This document shows positions 51,999 to 61,579 of a stretch of 64,000 nucleotides of DNA, in pieces. Origin of the DNA: Brevibacillus brevis. Its GTDB lineage: Bacteria; Bacillota; Bacilli; Brevibacillales; Brevibacillaceae. The notes beneath the pieces were generated by a model that was not told the origin of the DNA, ran no database searches, and worked only from the letters and a program-made list of their open reading frames with translations. Where the stretch lies: NCBI RefSeq assembly GCF_022026395.1, contig NZ_CP041767.1, positions 2,264,501 to 2,328,500 of the forward strand, written 5' to 3'. Every line of letters starts with the position of its first letter. Position 1 is the first letter of the stretch. Both the position numbers and the translations under genes were made by a program.

Positions 51999-53846
51999 TT
52001 ACGTACGAATGGAAACACGGTACTCCCGCAGCCAATAATCCAGCTGACCGAGATAGGCGAACAACTGAGGTGTACTCATGAGCTGACCGAAAAACGGAAT
52101 GCTCGAAGCCTGTGCATCTGACTCAGCAATTTTTCGAATCGTTGGAACATCTACCAGTTGAAGCAGTGGAGAGGAAGAGTCGTTTATGATATCCAGCAGC
52201 CAAGAGCGAACGGCTTCCGTATAGGCTGGATTGTGTGTTTTTGGGTACGGGCTTTTCTTGCGGTACAAAACCTCATCAGGCAAGATTCCTTCCATGGCTT
52301 TTCGCAAAATTCCTTTTTCCCGATGCCCGTACGTCTTCATATCCCATGGGATGTTCCAAACGTATTCCACGATACGGTGGTCACAGAACGGGACACGCGC
52401 TTCCAGACTGGCCGCCATACTCATTCGGTCTTTGCGATCCAATAATGTGTTCATGAACCACGTTATATTCAAATAAAACATTTCCCGTCGGCGAGCTTCA
52501 ATCGGATCTTCCCCTGGAAGATGTGGGACTTCATTGAGAGATTCCTCATATCGCATGGCAACGTATTCCTCTGGTTTGACCCAATCACGAAGATCAGGGG
52601 ATAGCCAGGTGGCACGTTCTTTTGTCGCTCTCGACCAAGGAAAGGTTCCGGCATTTAACAGCTCCTCACGATGAAACCACGGATACCCGCCAAATACTTC
52701 ATCTGCACATTCTCCAGAGAGGACGACGGTTGTCTCTTTTTTTATTTCGCGGCAAAACAGGTAAAGGGACGCATCTACATCAGCCATCCCCGGCAAGTCG
52801 CGGGCGAGTGTCGCTGTTTTCAAGGATTCGATCAAATCTTCAGTGTCGAACTCAATCGTGTGGTGCTCGGTTCCGAGAAACTTTGTAACGAGTTGCACAA
52901 AAGGTTCATCCTCATTCGGTTGAAAAGCACTCGCCTTGAAATGTTTTCGGTTGTCGACGTAATCGATGGAGTAGCTGTGCAGGGTGCCGCGGCCTGTTTT
53001 TTGAAAATGATTTGCCGCAACGGCTGTAATAATGCTCGAGTCCAACCCACCTGACAAGAGGGTCGAAACGGGCACATCCGCAACCAATTGGCGTTCAATC
53101 GAATCCGTGACTAACTCCCTGACACGTTCCGCTGTTGTCTCCAGGTCATCTGTATGTGGGTGGCTTTCGAGCTGCCAGTAGCGTTTTTGCTTGACGCCAT
53201 CCCGCGTCACTAACAGATAAGCGCCGGGCCGAACCTCGTGTACGTTGTGAAAAACACCATGGCCAGGCGTACGGGCGGGACTGATTCCGAAAACCTCCGC
53301 CAAGCCTTCACGAGAGAGCTCTGGTTTGACTTCGGGGTGAGCGAGCAAGGCTTTCAGCTCAGAGGCAAGCAGAAATGAACTGCCTCTTTGCGCATAAAAC
53401 AGCGGCTTAACCCCCATACGGTCACGACCGACAAACAATCTTTGTTCGCGTTCGTCCCAGATCGCAAAAGCAAAGATTCCGTTTAGCTTTGACAGACATT
53501 CTGGGCCCCACTCCAAATACGTGTGCAAAAGCACCTCCGTGTCCGAGTGAGATTGAAAAGTATGTCCGCAAGCAAGCAGCTCTGCTCGCAAATCCTCAGT
53601 ATTATACAATTCACCATTGTAAATCATGGTGCAGGCATGTTCGTTTTTGAGAGCCGACATGGGCTGCTGTCCGCCAGCAGGGTCTACGACCACAAGGCGA
53701 CGATGACCGAGGGCTGCGCGAGGAGTCAGCCAAAAGCCTTCTGCATCAGGGCCTCGATCCTTGAGGCATTGGGTCATTTTTTGCAACACATTACGTTCAC
53801 CAGATAAGTCCTTTTCCCAATCAATCCATCCTACAATTCCACACAT
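51999..53846 (-). CDS. asnB: Asparagine synthase (glutamine-hydrolysing)
   Basis: A 615-residue two-domain enzyme. The N-terminal glutaminase begins MCGIVGWIDW, so Cys2 is the nucleophile after Met removal, with CLKDRGPDAEGFW and YNGELYN blocks. The synthetase domain has the PPi loop STLLSGGLDSSIITA and SGECADEVFGGYPW. It makes asparagine from aspartate, ATP and glutamine. ATG 53846 is preferred so that Cys is residue 2; AAGGGTGAT lies upstream. Length is typical for the AsnO/AsnB type of sporeformers. Divergent from lytS. Confidence 0.93.
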   Translation of the reverse strand: MCGIVGWIDWEKDLSGERNVLQKMTQCLKDRGPDAEGFWLTPRAALGHRRLVVVDPAGGQQPMSALKNEHACTMIYNGELYNTEDLRAELLACGHTFQSHSDTEVLLHTYLEWGPECLSKLNGIFAFAIWDEREQRLFVGRDRMGVKPLFYAQRGSSFLLASELKALLAHPEVKPELSREGLAEVFGISPARTPGHGVFHNVHEVRPGAYLLVTRDGVKQKRYWQLESHPHTDDLETTAERVRELVTDSIERQLVADVPVSTLLSGGLDSSIITAVAANHFQKTGRGTLHSYSIDYVDNRKHFKASAFQPNEDEPFVQLVTKFLGTEHHTIEFDTEDLIESLKTATLARDLPGMADVDASLYLFCREIKKETTVVLSGECADEVFGGYPWFHREELLNAGTFPWSRATKERATWLSPDLRDWVKPEEYVAMRYEESLNEVPHLPGEDPIEARRREMFYLNITWFMNTLLDRKDRMSMAASLEARVPFCDHRIVEYVWNIPWDMKTYGHREKGILRKAMEGILPDEVLYRKKSPYPKTHNPAYTEAVRSWLLDIINDSSSPLLQLVDVPTIRKIAESDAQASSIPFFGQLMSTPQLFAYLGQLDYWLREYRVSIRT

Positions 53847-53977
53847 GGCATGATCACCCTTCTCCTGAAGCATTGCACACACAGCGTATGCAATTAGCCC
53901 AACGAGGTTGTCTGTCCAGCAGGGAATTGTGGGTAATATGCGGAATTTATAGAAGATTTAAACTAAGGGAGGCTACG

Positions 53978-55729
53978 GTGGACAATCTCACGTTATTGCT
54001 CATTGAAAGAATGGGCATTCTTTTGACGCTGGCATTTATTTTGACAAGGACACCGTTGTTTCGCCAGCTTTTAGACCGCGAATTGCACGTAGGGACGTCA
54101 ATTGCATTTTCCGTGATGTTCGGGTTGTTTGGGATTGCAGGTACATATGCAGGAGTGGTCGTGCAAGGGGAGAGCTATCTTCCTGCGTTTTGGATATTTC
54201 GTTTGTCCCATGATGAAATAATTGCCAATTCTACTTTGGTAGGGGTCGTTATTGGAGGTTTGCTAGGGGGACCTCTCGTTGGCTTGGGGGCAGGTGTCAT
54301 GGCTGGACTTCATGTCTTTCAATTGGGAGGATTCGCCGCAGTACCGATGGGCTTGTCGATCCCGATCACGGGGTTGCTGGCAGGATATGTAGCGCGTTTT
54401 TTCTCACAGGAGCGGGTTATTTCTCCGTCCAAAGCCATGTTCATCGGCATGTTCGCGCCCATTATTCAGATGTCGCTTTTATTGATCATGGCAGCTCCAC
54501 CCGAGCTGGCGCGAACCATGGTCAACGTAATTGGAATCCCGATGGTGCTGACGAACAGCGTTTCGATTGCGATTTTTACGACGATGATACGGGTTGCCTT
54601 GCAAGAGGCAGAACGTTCGGCTGCCATTGAGGCGGAGCGTTCCTTTACGATAGCGGAAAGAATTTTGCCACACCTGAAAAGGGGGCTTACACCGCAAACG
54701 GCTCAGTCCGCAGCCCTCGTTTTACAAAAAGAAACGAAAGCAGCAGCCGTTGCGGTAACCGATCGAGAACGGCTTCTTGCGCACGTTGGAGTGGGGGCAG
54801 ATCATCATCATCCGGGAGAAGCGCTCCATAGCGAGCTCGATAAGCGGGCTCTGTATAGCGGTGGAATCGACAAGGGATTGTCGCGAGAGAGTGTCGGGTG
54901 CAAGCGGAAAAATTGTAGCCTGCATGCCGCGATTCTCGTGCCGATTAAAGAGGGGGACAGCGTCGTTGGTCTGATCAAACTCTATTATCGGAGGCCGCAA
55001 CAAATAGGAAGGGTCCAGGAAGCATTGGCAAAAGGGCTTGGCAACCTGATCTCCAATCAATTGACCCTATCTCTCACGGAGCAAATGAAAGGTTTGATGA
55101 AGGATGCAGAGTTGCGGATGCTACAGGCACAGATTCATCCTCACTTTTTGTTTAACACATTAAATTCAATTGTGACCTTGATACGAATTGATCCGCAGCT
55201 GGCCCGGCATATGACCATTCAGCTTGGCGTGTTCATGCGTTTTAACCTGAAGCTAACAGCGAGTCCGCTTGTCACCGTGAGACAGGAGTTGGATCACCTG
55301 CATGCTTATTTGGAAATTATCAAAATCAGATTTTCCGAGCAATTCGCCGTTCGCACTATCATTGATGCGGGGGTAGAGGAAGCTCTTATTCCCCCTGGCA
55401 CGTTGCAGCCGTTATTTGAGAACTGCATTCAGCATGGTGTTCGCGACATCACGAACGGCGGTGAGATCATTCTCCATGTGAAACGGGAGGATGTGCATGT
55501 TGTTTTTCAAATCGAAGATAATGGACAAGGCTTTCCAGACAACTTGCTGCCAGTTCTAGGAAAGGTGCCCATGGAGAGTAAGGAGGGCAACGGAATTGGC
55601 ATCCATAATGTCAACCAACGTCTGATCAGCTTGTGCGGACAAGATGCCCAACTTCATTTTGCCAATAAACCAGAAGGCGGCAGTACGATTACCTTTACGA
55701 TTCCGATTACAAAAGAGGTGAGTGCCTGA
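53978..55729 (+). CDS. LytS-type sensor histidine kinase
   Basis: A 583-residue membrane kinase. Residues 1-195 form the 5TM-5TMR_LYT sensor (GVVIGGLLGGPLVGLGAGVM). A GAF-like segment with GCKRKNCSLHAAILVPIKEG follows (about 290-370). The His_kinase domain has the phosphorylation motif IHPHFLFNTLNS, and HATPase has ENCIQHGVRD and DNGQGF. GTG 53978 has AGGGAGG upstream. It is followed by its response regulator with one base of overlap and by a DUF485-symporter operon, as in pyruvate- or acetate-sensing LytS-type systems. Confidence 0.9.
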   Translation: MDNLTLLLIERMGILLTLAFILTRTPLFRQLLDRELHVGTSIAFSVMFGLFGIAGTYAGVVVQGESYLPAFWIFRLSHDEIIANSTLVGVVIGGLLGGPLVGLGAGVMAGLHVFQLGGFAAVPMGLSIPITGLLAGYVARFFSQERVISPSKAMFIGMFAPIIQMSLLLIMAAPPELARTMVNVIGIPMVLTNSVSIAIFTTMIRVALQEAERSAAIEAERSFTIAERILPHLKRGLTPQTAQSAALVLQKETKAAAVAVTDRERLLAHVGVGADHHHPGEALHSELDKRALYSGGIDKGLSRESVGCKRKNCSLHAAILVPIKEGDSVVGLIKLYYRRPQQIGRVQEALAKGLGNLISNQLTLSLTEQMKGLMKDAELRMLQAQIHPHFLFNTLNSIVTLIRIDPQLARHMTIQLGVFMRFNLKLTASPLVTVRQELDHLHAYLEIIKIRFSEQFAVRTIIDAGVEEALIPPGTLQPLFENCIQHGVRDITNGGEIILHVKREDVHVVFQIEDNGQGFPDNLLPVLGKVPMESKEGNGIGIHNVNQRLISLCGQDAQLHFANKPEGGSTITFTIPITKEVSA

Positions 55730-56457
55730 TGCCAATACGCGTCATGATTGCAGAAGACGAGCGACTAGCACGCGAAGAACTGAGTTATTTACTGCTACAG
55801 GAAGGAGACGTAGAACTGCTGCCCTATGCTACTAACGGGCGAGAGCTTTTGGAATTGGTCGATGTGCACGAGCCGGATGTCGTCTTCCTCGATATGAAAA
55901 TGCCTGAGCTGGAAGGAGCGCAGGCAGCGAGAATGCTCGCTTCACGCAAGCAGCATCCCCTCATCGTTTTTTGTACCGCGTATGAGGAATTTGCCATCGA
56001 TGCATTTAAGCTGTACGCCGTCGACTATTTGTTGAAGCCTACGGAGCCCAAGCGGTTGGTAGAAACGATGCAAAGAATACGAGAGCGTCTGGTCAAGCCA
56101 AAAGTAGAGCCTGTCCAGACCAAACGAACCAAGCTGTTGGTAGAAGACAACAGCAGATTAGTGGTTATTGATCCAGCGACGATTGTCTATGCAGTGCGGG
56201 AGGAGCGATATGTGCAAATCGTCACCCAAACGGCTACCTACTCGACGAGAATGACCCTGACACAACTGGCGGATAAGCTTTTCGCATACGACTTTTTCCG
56301 TACCCACAAAAGCTATTTGGTCAATCTTCAATACATAAGCGAGCTCGAACCCTGGTTCAACGGTGCCTACAACCTGATTTTGAAGGGAGAAGGTAGACCA
56401 CGTATCCCCGTGTCTCGGACCTCCGCTAAGGATTTGCTCAAACGGCTCGAGGAGTAA
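55729..56457 (+). CDS. LytTR-type response regulator
   Basis: A 242-residue regulator. The receiver domain holds the acidic pair AEDERLAREEL, the phospho-acceptor Asp in VVFLDMKMPELEG, and Lys in DYLLKPTEPKR. The LytTR DNA-binding domain covers residues 135-240 (YAVREERYVQIVT; FFRTHKSYLVNL). It overlaps the kinase stop by one base. It probably activates the downstream carrier genes. Confidence 0.92.
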   Translation: MPIRVMIAEDERLAREELSYLLLQEGDVELLPYATNGRELLELVDVHEPDVVFLDMKMPELEGAQAARMLASRKQHPLIVFCTAYEEFAIDAFKLYAVDYLLKPTEPKRLVETMQRIRERLVKPKVEPVQTKRTKLLVEDNSRLVVIDPATIVYAVREERYVQIVTQTATYSTRMTLTQLADKLFAYDFFRTHKSYLVNLQYISELEPWFNGAYNLILKGEGRPRIPVSRTSAKDLLKRLEE

Positions 56458-56560
56458 GCCTGGTGATCCATTGGTTTGCAGATCGTGGTTAAAAATCTGC
56501 CACTGACACACGCTCCCCGACATCTTGCGCAGAAAAATACACGGTTAGAAAAGGATTCTC

Positions 56561-56583
56561 TACAATGTAGGAAGCGCTTACAT
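56561..56583 (+). promoter_or_regulatory. -10 box with cre-like site before the DUF485-symporter operon
   Basis: TACAAT at 56561-56566 is followed at once by TAGGAAGCGCTTACAT (56568-56583), which differs at one position from the CcpA consensus WTGNAANCGNWNNCWW. Position overlapping the transcription start suits repression. No good -35 is present, which fits an activator-dependent promoter. Confidence 0.65.
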
Positions 56584-56608
56584 TTTTGTAGATGAGGGGG
56601 AGGTTCCC

Positions 56609-56956
56609 ATGGGCAAATCCGCTTCGGCAAAAAAAGCCGAGGATCAGAAGAAGGATGCTGTTGATTATGCAAAAGTGATTCAGTCAGCCACTTTCAAAGA
56701 GCTTTTAAGAAGAAAAAAAGCATTTATTTTGCCATCTTCTATTTTTTTCTTCGTGTTTTACTTTACCCTTCCGATTTTAACCTCCTACTTCACCGTACTG
56801 AATCAACCAGCGTTTGGAGCCATTTCGTGGGCGTGGGTATTTGCCTTTGCTCAGTTCGTCATGACATGGGGTCTCTGTATCCTGTACACGAGGCGGGCAG
56901 AGCAGTTTGATCAGCTCGTTGAGAAAATCAAACAAGAGGCAGGTGGAAGGGGCTAA
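56609..56956 (+). CDS. DUF485 membrane protein (YjcH-like)
   Basis: A 115-residue protein with two helices, SIFFFVFYFTLPILTSYFTV and WAWVFAFAQFVMTWGLCILY, and charged ends, the standard DUF485 form. DUF485 genes are commonly found directly before acetate/pyruvate symporters, as here. It may be an auxiliary subunit. Its stop overlaps the next start by one base. The start has GAGGGGGAGG upstream. Confidence 0.9.
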   Translation: MGKSASAKKAEDQKKDAVDYAKVIQSATFKELLRRKKAFILPSSIFFFVFYFTLPILTSYFTVLNQPAFGAISWAWVFAFAQFVMTWGLCILYTRRAEQFDQLVEKIKQEAGGRG

Positions 56957-58482
56957 TGAACGTTACTGCATTTTTACTCTTTCTCGTCATTGTTCTATTG
57001 ACGCTTGTCATCACTTTTTACGCTTCGAAAAAGACGAATACGACTAGTGAGTTTTATACCGCTGGAGGAGGCTTGACGGGTTGGCAAAACGGCCTCGCGA
57101 TTGCGGGAGATTACATGTCCGCTGCTTCCTTCCTGGGAATTGCCGGAATGATTGCGTTGAGCGGGTTTGATGGATTCTTCTACAGTATCGGTTTTCTTGT
57201 CGCGTATCTCGTTGTGCTCTATTTGGTAGCAGAGCCTTTGCGTAATTTAGGAAAATACACGATGGCTGATATGATAGCCGCGCGTTTTGACAATAAAAAG
57301 GTTCGTGGTGTCGCCGCTCTCAATTCGATTGCCATCTCGATTTTTTACATGATCGCGCAATTGGTTGGAGCAGGGGCCTTGATCAAGCTGCTCTTGGGGC
57401 TGGATTACACGACCTCCGTATTGATCGTAGGGGCATTGATGACGATCTACGTCGTCTTCGGAGGGATGACGGCGACCTCGTGGGTGCAGATCGTAAAGGC
57501 AGTTTTGTTGATGGTCGGGACATTCATCATCTCTATGATGGTTTTCGCCAAATTCGATTTTAATCTATTGAAAATGTTCGAGCAAATGAAGACGGCGACA
57601 CCATTGGGAGAACAATTCCTCAATCCTGGCAACAAGTTTAAAGTAGGGCTCGATACGATTTCACTGAATCTCGCGCTTGTGCTCGGAACAGCTGGATTGC
57701 CGCATATTTTGATTCGTTTCTTCACCGTAAAAGATGCCACAACAGCTCGCAAGTCGGTCGTGTACGCGACGTGGATCATTGGTGTCTTCTATGTCATGAC
57801 GATCTTCCTCGGCTTTGGGGCGGCAGCGTTTGTCGGAGCGGGAAATATGGACCCGGCAGGTAATATGGGAGCTCCTCTGCTTGCGCAAGCACTCGGCGGA
57901 AATTTCTTGTTCGCCTTCGTGTCCGCGGTTGCCTTCGCTACCATTCTCGCGGTAGTGGCTGGGCTGGTGCTGACTGCGGCTTCTGCGTTTGCGCACGACT
58001 TTTATGGACACGTATTACGTCAAGGAAAAGCAACGGAAAAGGAGCAGATGAAGATGGCCAAATGGGCGTCTGTCGGAGTCTCGATTGTCTCTATCTTGCT
58101 CGCCTTGTTTGCGCAAAATCTGAACGTGGCTTTCCTTGTTGCCTTGGCTTTCGCAGTAGCGGCGAGTGCAAATCTACCAGTGATTTTGTTCACGATCTTC
58201 TGGAAAAGGTTCAATACGGCGGGAGCAATCAGCGGGATGCTCGTCGGATTGTTCAGCGCTCTCATTCTGGTTGCGTTGAGTCCGAACGTTTGGAATCCTG
58301 TGGCTGGAAAAGCTATTTTGGTCGGCGAAGCGCTGTTCCCGTTACCGAACCCGGGTATTGTCTCGATCCCGTTAGGGTTTTTGGCAGCATGGATCGGAAC
58401 CTTGTTGTCCAGCTCCCGTGATGATAAGAAGTACGATGAAATTTTGGTGAAAGCGAATACAGGAATGAAAGATTCAGCGTAG
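56956..58482 (+). CDS. Sodium:solute symporter, ActP/monocarboxylate type
   Basis: A 508-residue carrier of the SSS family with about 13 helices. TTSEFYTAGGGLTGWQNGLA and AIAGDYMSAASFLGIAGMIA are the first conserved blocks; the sodium-site region is in ATILAVVAGLVLTAASAFAHD. It probably imports acetate or pyruvate. It is coupled to DUF485 and preceded by LytS/LytR, supporting a role in monocarboxylate uptake. A weak terminator follows before a paralogue. Confidence 0.92.
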   Translation: MNVTAFLLFLVIVLLTLVITFYASKKTNTTSEFYTAGGGLTGWQNGLAIAGDYMSAASFLGIAGMIALSGFDGFFYSIGFLVAYLVVLYLVAEPLRNLGKYTMADMIAARFDNKKVRGVAALNSIAISIFYMIAQLVGAGALIKLLLGLDYTTSVLIVGALMTIYVVFGGMTATSWVQIVKAVLLMVGTFIISMMVFAKFDFNLLKMFEQMKTATPLGEQFLNPGNKFKVGLDTISLNLALVLGTAGLPHILIRFFTVKDATTARKSVVYATWIIGVFYVMTIFLGFGAAAFVGAGNMDPAGNMGAPLLAQALGGNFLFAFVSAVAFATILAVVAGLVLTAASAFAHDFYGHVLRQGKATEKEQMKMAKWASVGVSIVSILLALFAQNLNVAFLVALAFAVAASANLPVILFTIFWKRFNTAGAISGMLVGLFSALILVALSPNVWNPVAGKAILVGEALFPLPNPGIVSIPLGFLAAWIGTLLSSSRDDKKYDEILVKANTGMKDSA

Positions 58483-58529
58483 AAACAGTAAACATAGGAA
58501 GCTCATGCCACGAAGAGAAGGCTGGGGTT

Positions 58530-58553
58530 AGCCCCTGGTCTTTTTTTCATTTT
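58530..58553 (+). terminator. Weak terminator
   Basis: GGGGTTAGCCCC gives a short G/C stem followed by TGGTC and a T-run. It may only lower read-through into the second symporter gene. Confidence 0.5.
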
Positions 58554-58577
58554 TGCAAGAAGGGAGAGGTATTGTCC

Positions 58578-60134
58578 GTGACGACGATCATCTTTTTCCT
58601 TGCCGTCATTATCGGGACGATGGCCATCACTTATTCGGCTGCCCAACAGACAGGAACGACGAGAGATTTCTATGCAGCTGGAAATCGCTTGAATGGGTTA
58701 CAAAATGGCATTGCCATTGCAGGAGATTACATGAGTGCTGCTTCGTTTTTGGGGATTGCGGGAACGATTGCGATGTACGGCTTTGACGGGTTCGTGTATG
58801 CGATTGGCTTTTTTGTCTCTTATCTGATTATTTTGTTTTTAGTAGCGGAGCCGTTGCATAATTTGGGGCGATATACGTTGGCAGACGCGATTGCCGTCAG
58901 GTTTGACAGTCTTTGGCTGCGTGGCGTTGTTGCCTGTACGACACTATTAATTACGATTTTTTACATGCTGGCGCAATTAGTTGGGGCAGGTGCCCTCATT
59001 CATTATTTATTGGGAGTCCGTTACGATACGGCGGTCCTGATTGTCGGGAGCCTGATGACATTTTACGTCGTGTTCGGCGGGATGGTTGCGACCTCATGGG
59101 TTCAGATTATTAAAGCGATTTTGCTCCTGACGGGGACGTTGATCTTAAGTCTGATCGTGTTTGCACGTTTTGATTGGAGCTTCTCCGAAATGTTTTCCCA
59201 TGTGAGTACGATTACACCTCTTCAGGAACAGTTCTTGCAGCCGGGTAATCAGCTTCATGATCCGCTTGAAACGATCTCCCTGCATTTGGCCTTGATTCTC
59301 GGTACCGCGGGACTGCCCCATATTATCTCCCGGTTGTTCACAGTCAAGGACGCAAAGACGACGCGTAATTCGATTTACACCGCTACCTGGGTCATCGGCG
59401 CTTTTTACTTGATGACGATCTTCCTCGGTTTCGGGGCGAGCACGTTTGTAGGCTACGAGGCATTGAAAAATGTGGGCTTCGGGGGGAATTTGACTGTCAC
59501 ACTCTTGGCGGATGCTCTCGGCGGAGAGTTTTTGATGGCGTATATTGCTGCCGTTGCCTTCGCGACGATATTGGCGGTCGTGACAGGACTCGTGCTCTCC
59601 GCCTCTTCTGCATTCGCGCATGATGTCTACAGTCATCTGATCAGGCGAGGGGTGGCATCAGAAAAAGAACAAGTCACCATGGCAAAGCTTTCGTCAGTTG
59701 CGGTGGGCGTGATCTCCATTTGGCTGGCGATCGGTGCAGAAAAAATGAACGTGGCGATTCTGGTTGCGCTGACGTTTGCGGTCGCAGCATCATCCAATTT
59801 GCCACTGCTGTTGTTTACCTTGTATTGGAAGCGGTTTACTGTAAGAGGAGCGATTTGTGGTGTCCTGACAGGGTTAACGGCATCAGTAGTCCTTGTCTTC
59901 TTGGGACCGACTGTTATGCATCCCGTAACCGGACTTATTCGTGCGGAGCCACTATTTCCACTGACGAATCCTGGATTGGTCTCTATACCCCTCGGCTTTC
60001 TAGGGGCAGTGCTCGGAACACTACTGGATCGACCTGATCCGGATGCCGAGAGGAAGTACCAACGCGTACTGTTTCAGGCGTTGACGGGAATCCGAGTTCC
60101 ACCTGCGAAGAAATCGGAACAAGAATCTGCATAA
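58578..60134 (+). CDS. Second sodium:solute symporter, paralogue of the preceding gene
   Basis: A 518-residue SSS carrier, clearly related to the preceding gene (TTRDFYAAGNRLNGLQNGIA; AIAGDYMSAASFLGIAGTIA; TILAVVTGLVLSASSAFAHD). GTG 58578 is preferred, eight bases after AGGGAGAGG; TTG 58572 is too close to that site. The two carriers may differ in affinity or substrate. Tandem duplication followed by divergence is likely. Confidence 0.9.
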   Translation: MTTIIFFLAVIIGTMAITYSAAQQTGTTRDFYAAGNRLNGLQNGIAIAGDYMSAASFLGIAGTIAMYGFDGFVYAIGFFVSYLIILFLVAEPLHNLGRYTLADAIAVRFDSLWLRGVVACTTLLITIFYMLAQLVGAGALIHYLLGVRYDTAVLIVGSLMTFYVVFGGMVATSWVQIIKAILLLTGTLILSLIVFARFDWSFSEMFSHVSTITPLQEQFLQPGNQLHDPLETISLHLALILGTAGLPHIISRLFTVKDAKTTRNSIYTATWVIGAFYLMTIFLGFGASTFVGYEALKNVGFGGNLTVTLLADALGGEFLMAYIAAVAFATILAVVTGLVLSASSAFAHDVYSHLIRRGVASEKEQVTMAKLSSVAVGVISIWLAIGAEKMNVAILVALTFAVAASSNLPLLLFTLYWKRFTVRGAICGVLTGLTASVVLVFLGPTVMHPVTGLIRAEPLFPLTNPGLVSIPLGFLGAVLGTLLDRPDPDAERKYQRVLFQALTGIRVPPAKKSEQESA

Positions 60135-60179
60135 AGCCCAGCCGCGTGCCCCACTCTAGGAATAAAGGAGGAGGGGTAA

Positions 60180-60491
60180 GTGGGGACGACGAAAGAGTCA
60201 GACGCTTTATCACATGACCAGCCAGATGTTTATGAGCGCGCAAGGCTGGCACTGGATGATCTGATTGGCGAGCTATGTGAAGCACTGGAAGAGGAAGATA
60301 CCACATCCTATAAGCGAAAAGGCTATGAAATGATCGGAAGCTACTTTCGTGAGCCGGTCAACACCGGGGAGTTAACGTTGATCTATGCAGCGGTGCTTGC
60401 CGATATCCTCTATAAGCTGGAGTTGTCACAGCATGAGGAAAACGTAACGATGATCCGTGATGAGTACAGCATGATGAAAAAAGACGATTGA
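60180..60491 (+). CDS. Small acidic protein of unknown function
   Basis: A 103-residue, mostly helical protein with DLIGELCEALEEEDTTSYKR. No family recognised. GTG 60180 follows a strong AAGGAGGAGGGG. It comes 45 bp after the second symporter gene and may belong to the same transcript. A terminator follows. Confidence 0.6.
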   Translation: MGTTKESDALSHDQPDVYERARLALDDLIGELCEALEEEDTTSYKRKGYEMIGSYFREPVNTGELTLIYAAVLADILYKLELSQHEENVTMIRDEYSMMKKDD

Positions 60492-60493
60492 GT

Positions 60494-60521
60494 GGCGACC
60501 CCGTTTGAGGGTCGTTTTTTG
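60494..60521 (+). terminator. Intrinsic terminator
   Basis: CGACCC (60496-60501) pairs with GGGTCG (60509-60514), followed by six T. Confidence 0.8.
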
Positions 60522-60601
60522 ATTGGCACGATCTCACCCTGCATGTTTCGTTGGGCACTCATTCATACTACGGGTAAACGACATCAAAATGGGTGATTGG
60601 T

Positions 60602-61459
60602 ATGGAAAAGGTCGGGCTCGTTTTGCAGGGAGGGGGTAGCCGTGGAATTTATACTGCTGGCGTTTTGGATTACTTCATGGAGCAGGAGCTATACATTCCG
60701 TATGTGATTGCTGTATCAGCAGGTGCATGCAATGGGGCGGCATACCTGGCGAGACAGCACGGATTGGGCAAGATTTATCATACGAAATACATTCGTGATC
60801 CCCGATACTTTCACTACAAAAATTTGATCAAGAAGCGCTCGCTGTTTGGCATGGATTTTATTTTCAATGAGATGCCTAACAAACTGGAGCCGTTCGCCTT
60901 TGATCGGTTTCGTGAAGCCAAGGAACAGTTTGTTGTTGTCACGACGGATTGCGCGACAGGGGATGCCGTTTACTTTACGAAAGACGACTGTGAGGATATT
61001 TTTCATGTGATTCGGGCTTCGTGCAGTCTTCCGTTTCTATCACCCAAAGTTGCGTTCAACGGACGTAAACTATGGGATGGAGGCATCGTGCATCCGGTAC
61101 CTTTCGTGAAGTCCATGCTTGATGGCAATCAAAAACATATTATTGTGCTTACTTCTTCTTGTCCGCCAAGTGAGTGGATGCGCAAGCTTTCGCGTGTCGA
61201 GCGTCTCTTTCCCAAAAGTAAGCGCTTGTGTCAAGCATTCATTCGTCATTTTCGTATCTATTGTGAGGCTATTGAGCAGGTCAAAGAGATGCAAAAGGAA
61301 GGCAAAGCGTTTGTCATCGCACCTCCCGTCGGTACCTTTCTACGAGGTTTTGAACGTCAAGAGGAGAAGCTGGAGCATTATTACTCACAAGGCTACCAGG
61401 ATGCACGTACCCAATTTTCTGGGCTTTGTACATGGCTTGGTCTTGGAAGGCACAGATGA
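60602..61459 (+). CDS. Patatin-like phospholipase (YjjU type)
   Basis: A 285-residue esterase. The oxyanion loop is LVLQGGGSRGIYTAGVLDY, the nucleophile Ser lies in AVSAGACNGAAY (GxSxG form with Ala at the first place), and the catalytic Asp is in LWDGGIVHPVP. It would hydrolyse phospholipids or other acyl esters. The ATG at 60602 was chosen because GGGTGATT precedes it; GTG at 60593 is in frame but lies within that site. Confidence 0.9.
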   Translation: MEKVGLVLQGGGSRGIYTAGVLDYFMEQELYIPYVIAVSAGACNGAAYLARQHGLGKIYHTKYIRDPRYFHYKNLIKKRSLFGMDFIFNEMPNKLEPFAFDRFREAKEQFVVVTTDCATGDAVYFTKDDCEDIFHVIRASCSLPFLSPKVAFNGRKLWDGGIVHPVPFVKSMLDGNQKHIIVLTSSCPPSEWMRKLSRVERLFPKSKRLCQAFIRHFRIYCEAIEQVKEMQKEGKAFVIAPPVGTFLRGFERQEEKLEHYYSQGYQDARTQFSGLCTWLGLGRHR

Positions 61460-61579
61460 AAAACGAGGAGGAATCTGTTCCGGGGATGTTTTTTCGGCAA
61501 AATCCTGCGAAACAGGTTTTTTCAAAGCAAAGATAGGGAAGAAGCATCAGGGGAGGACGGAATCAGGAGGAAAGACCCC

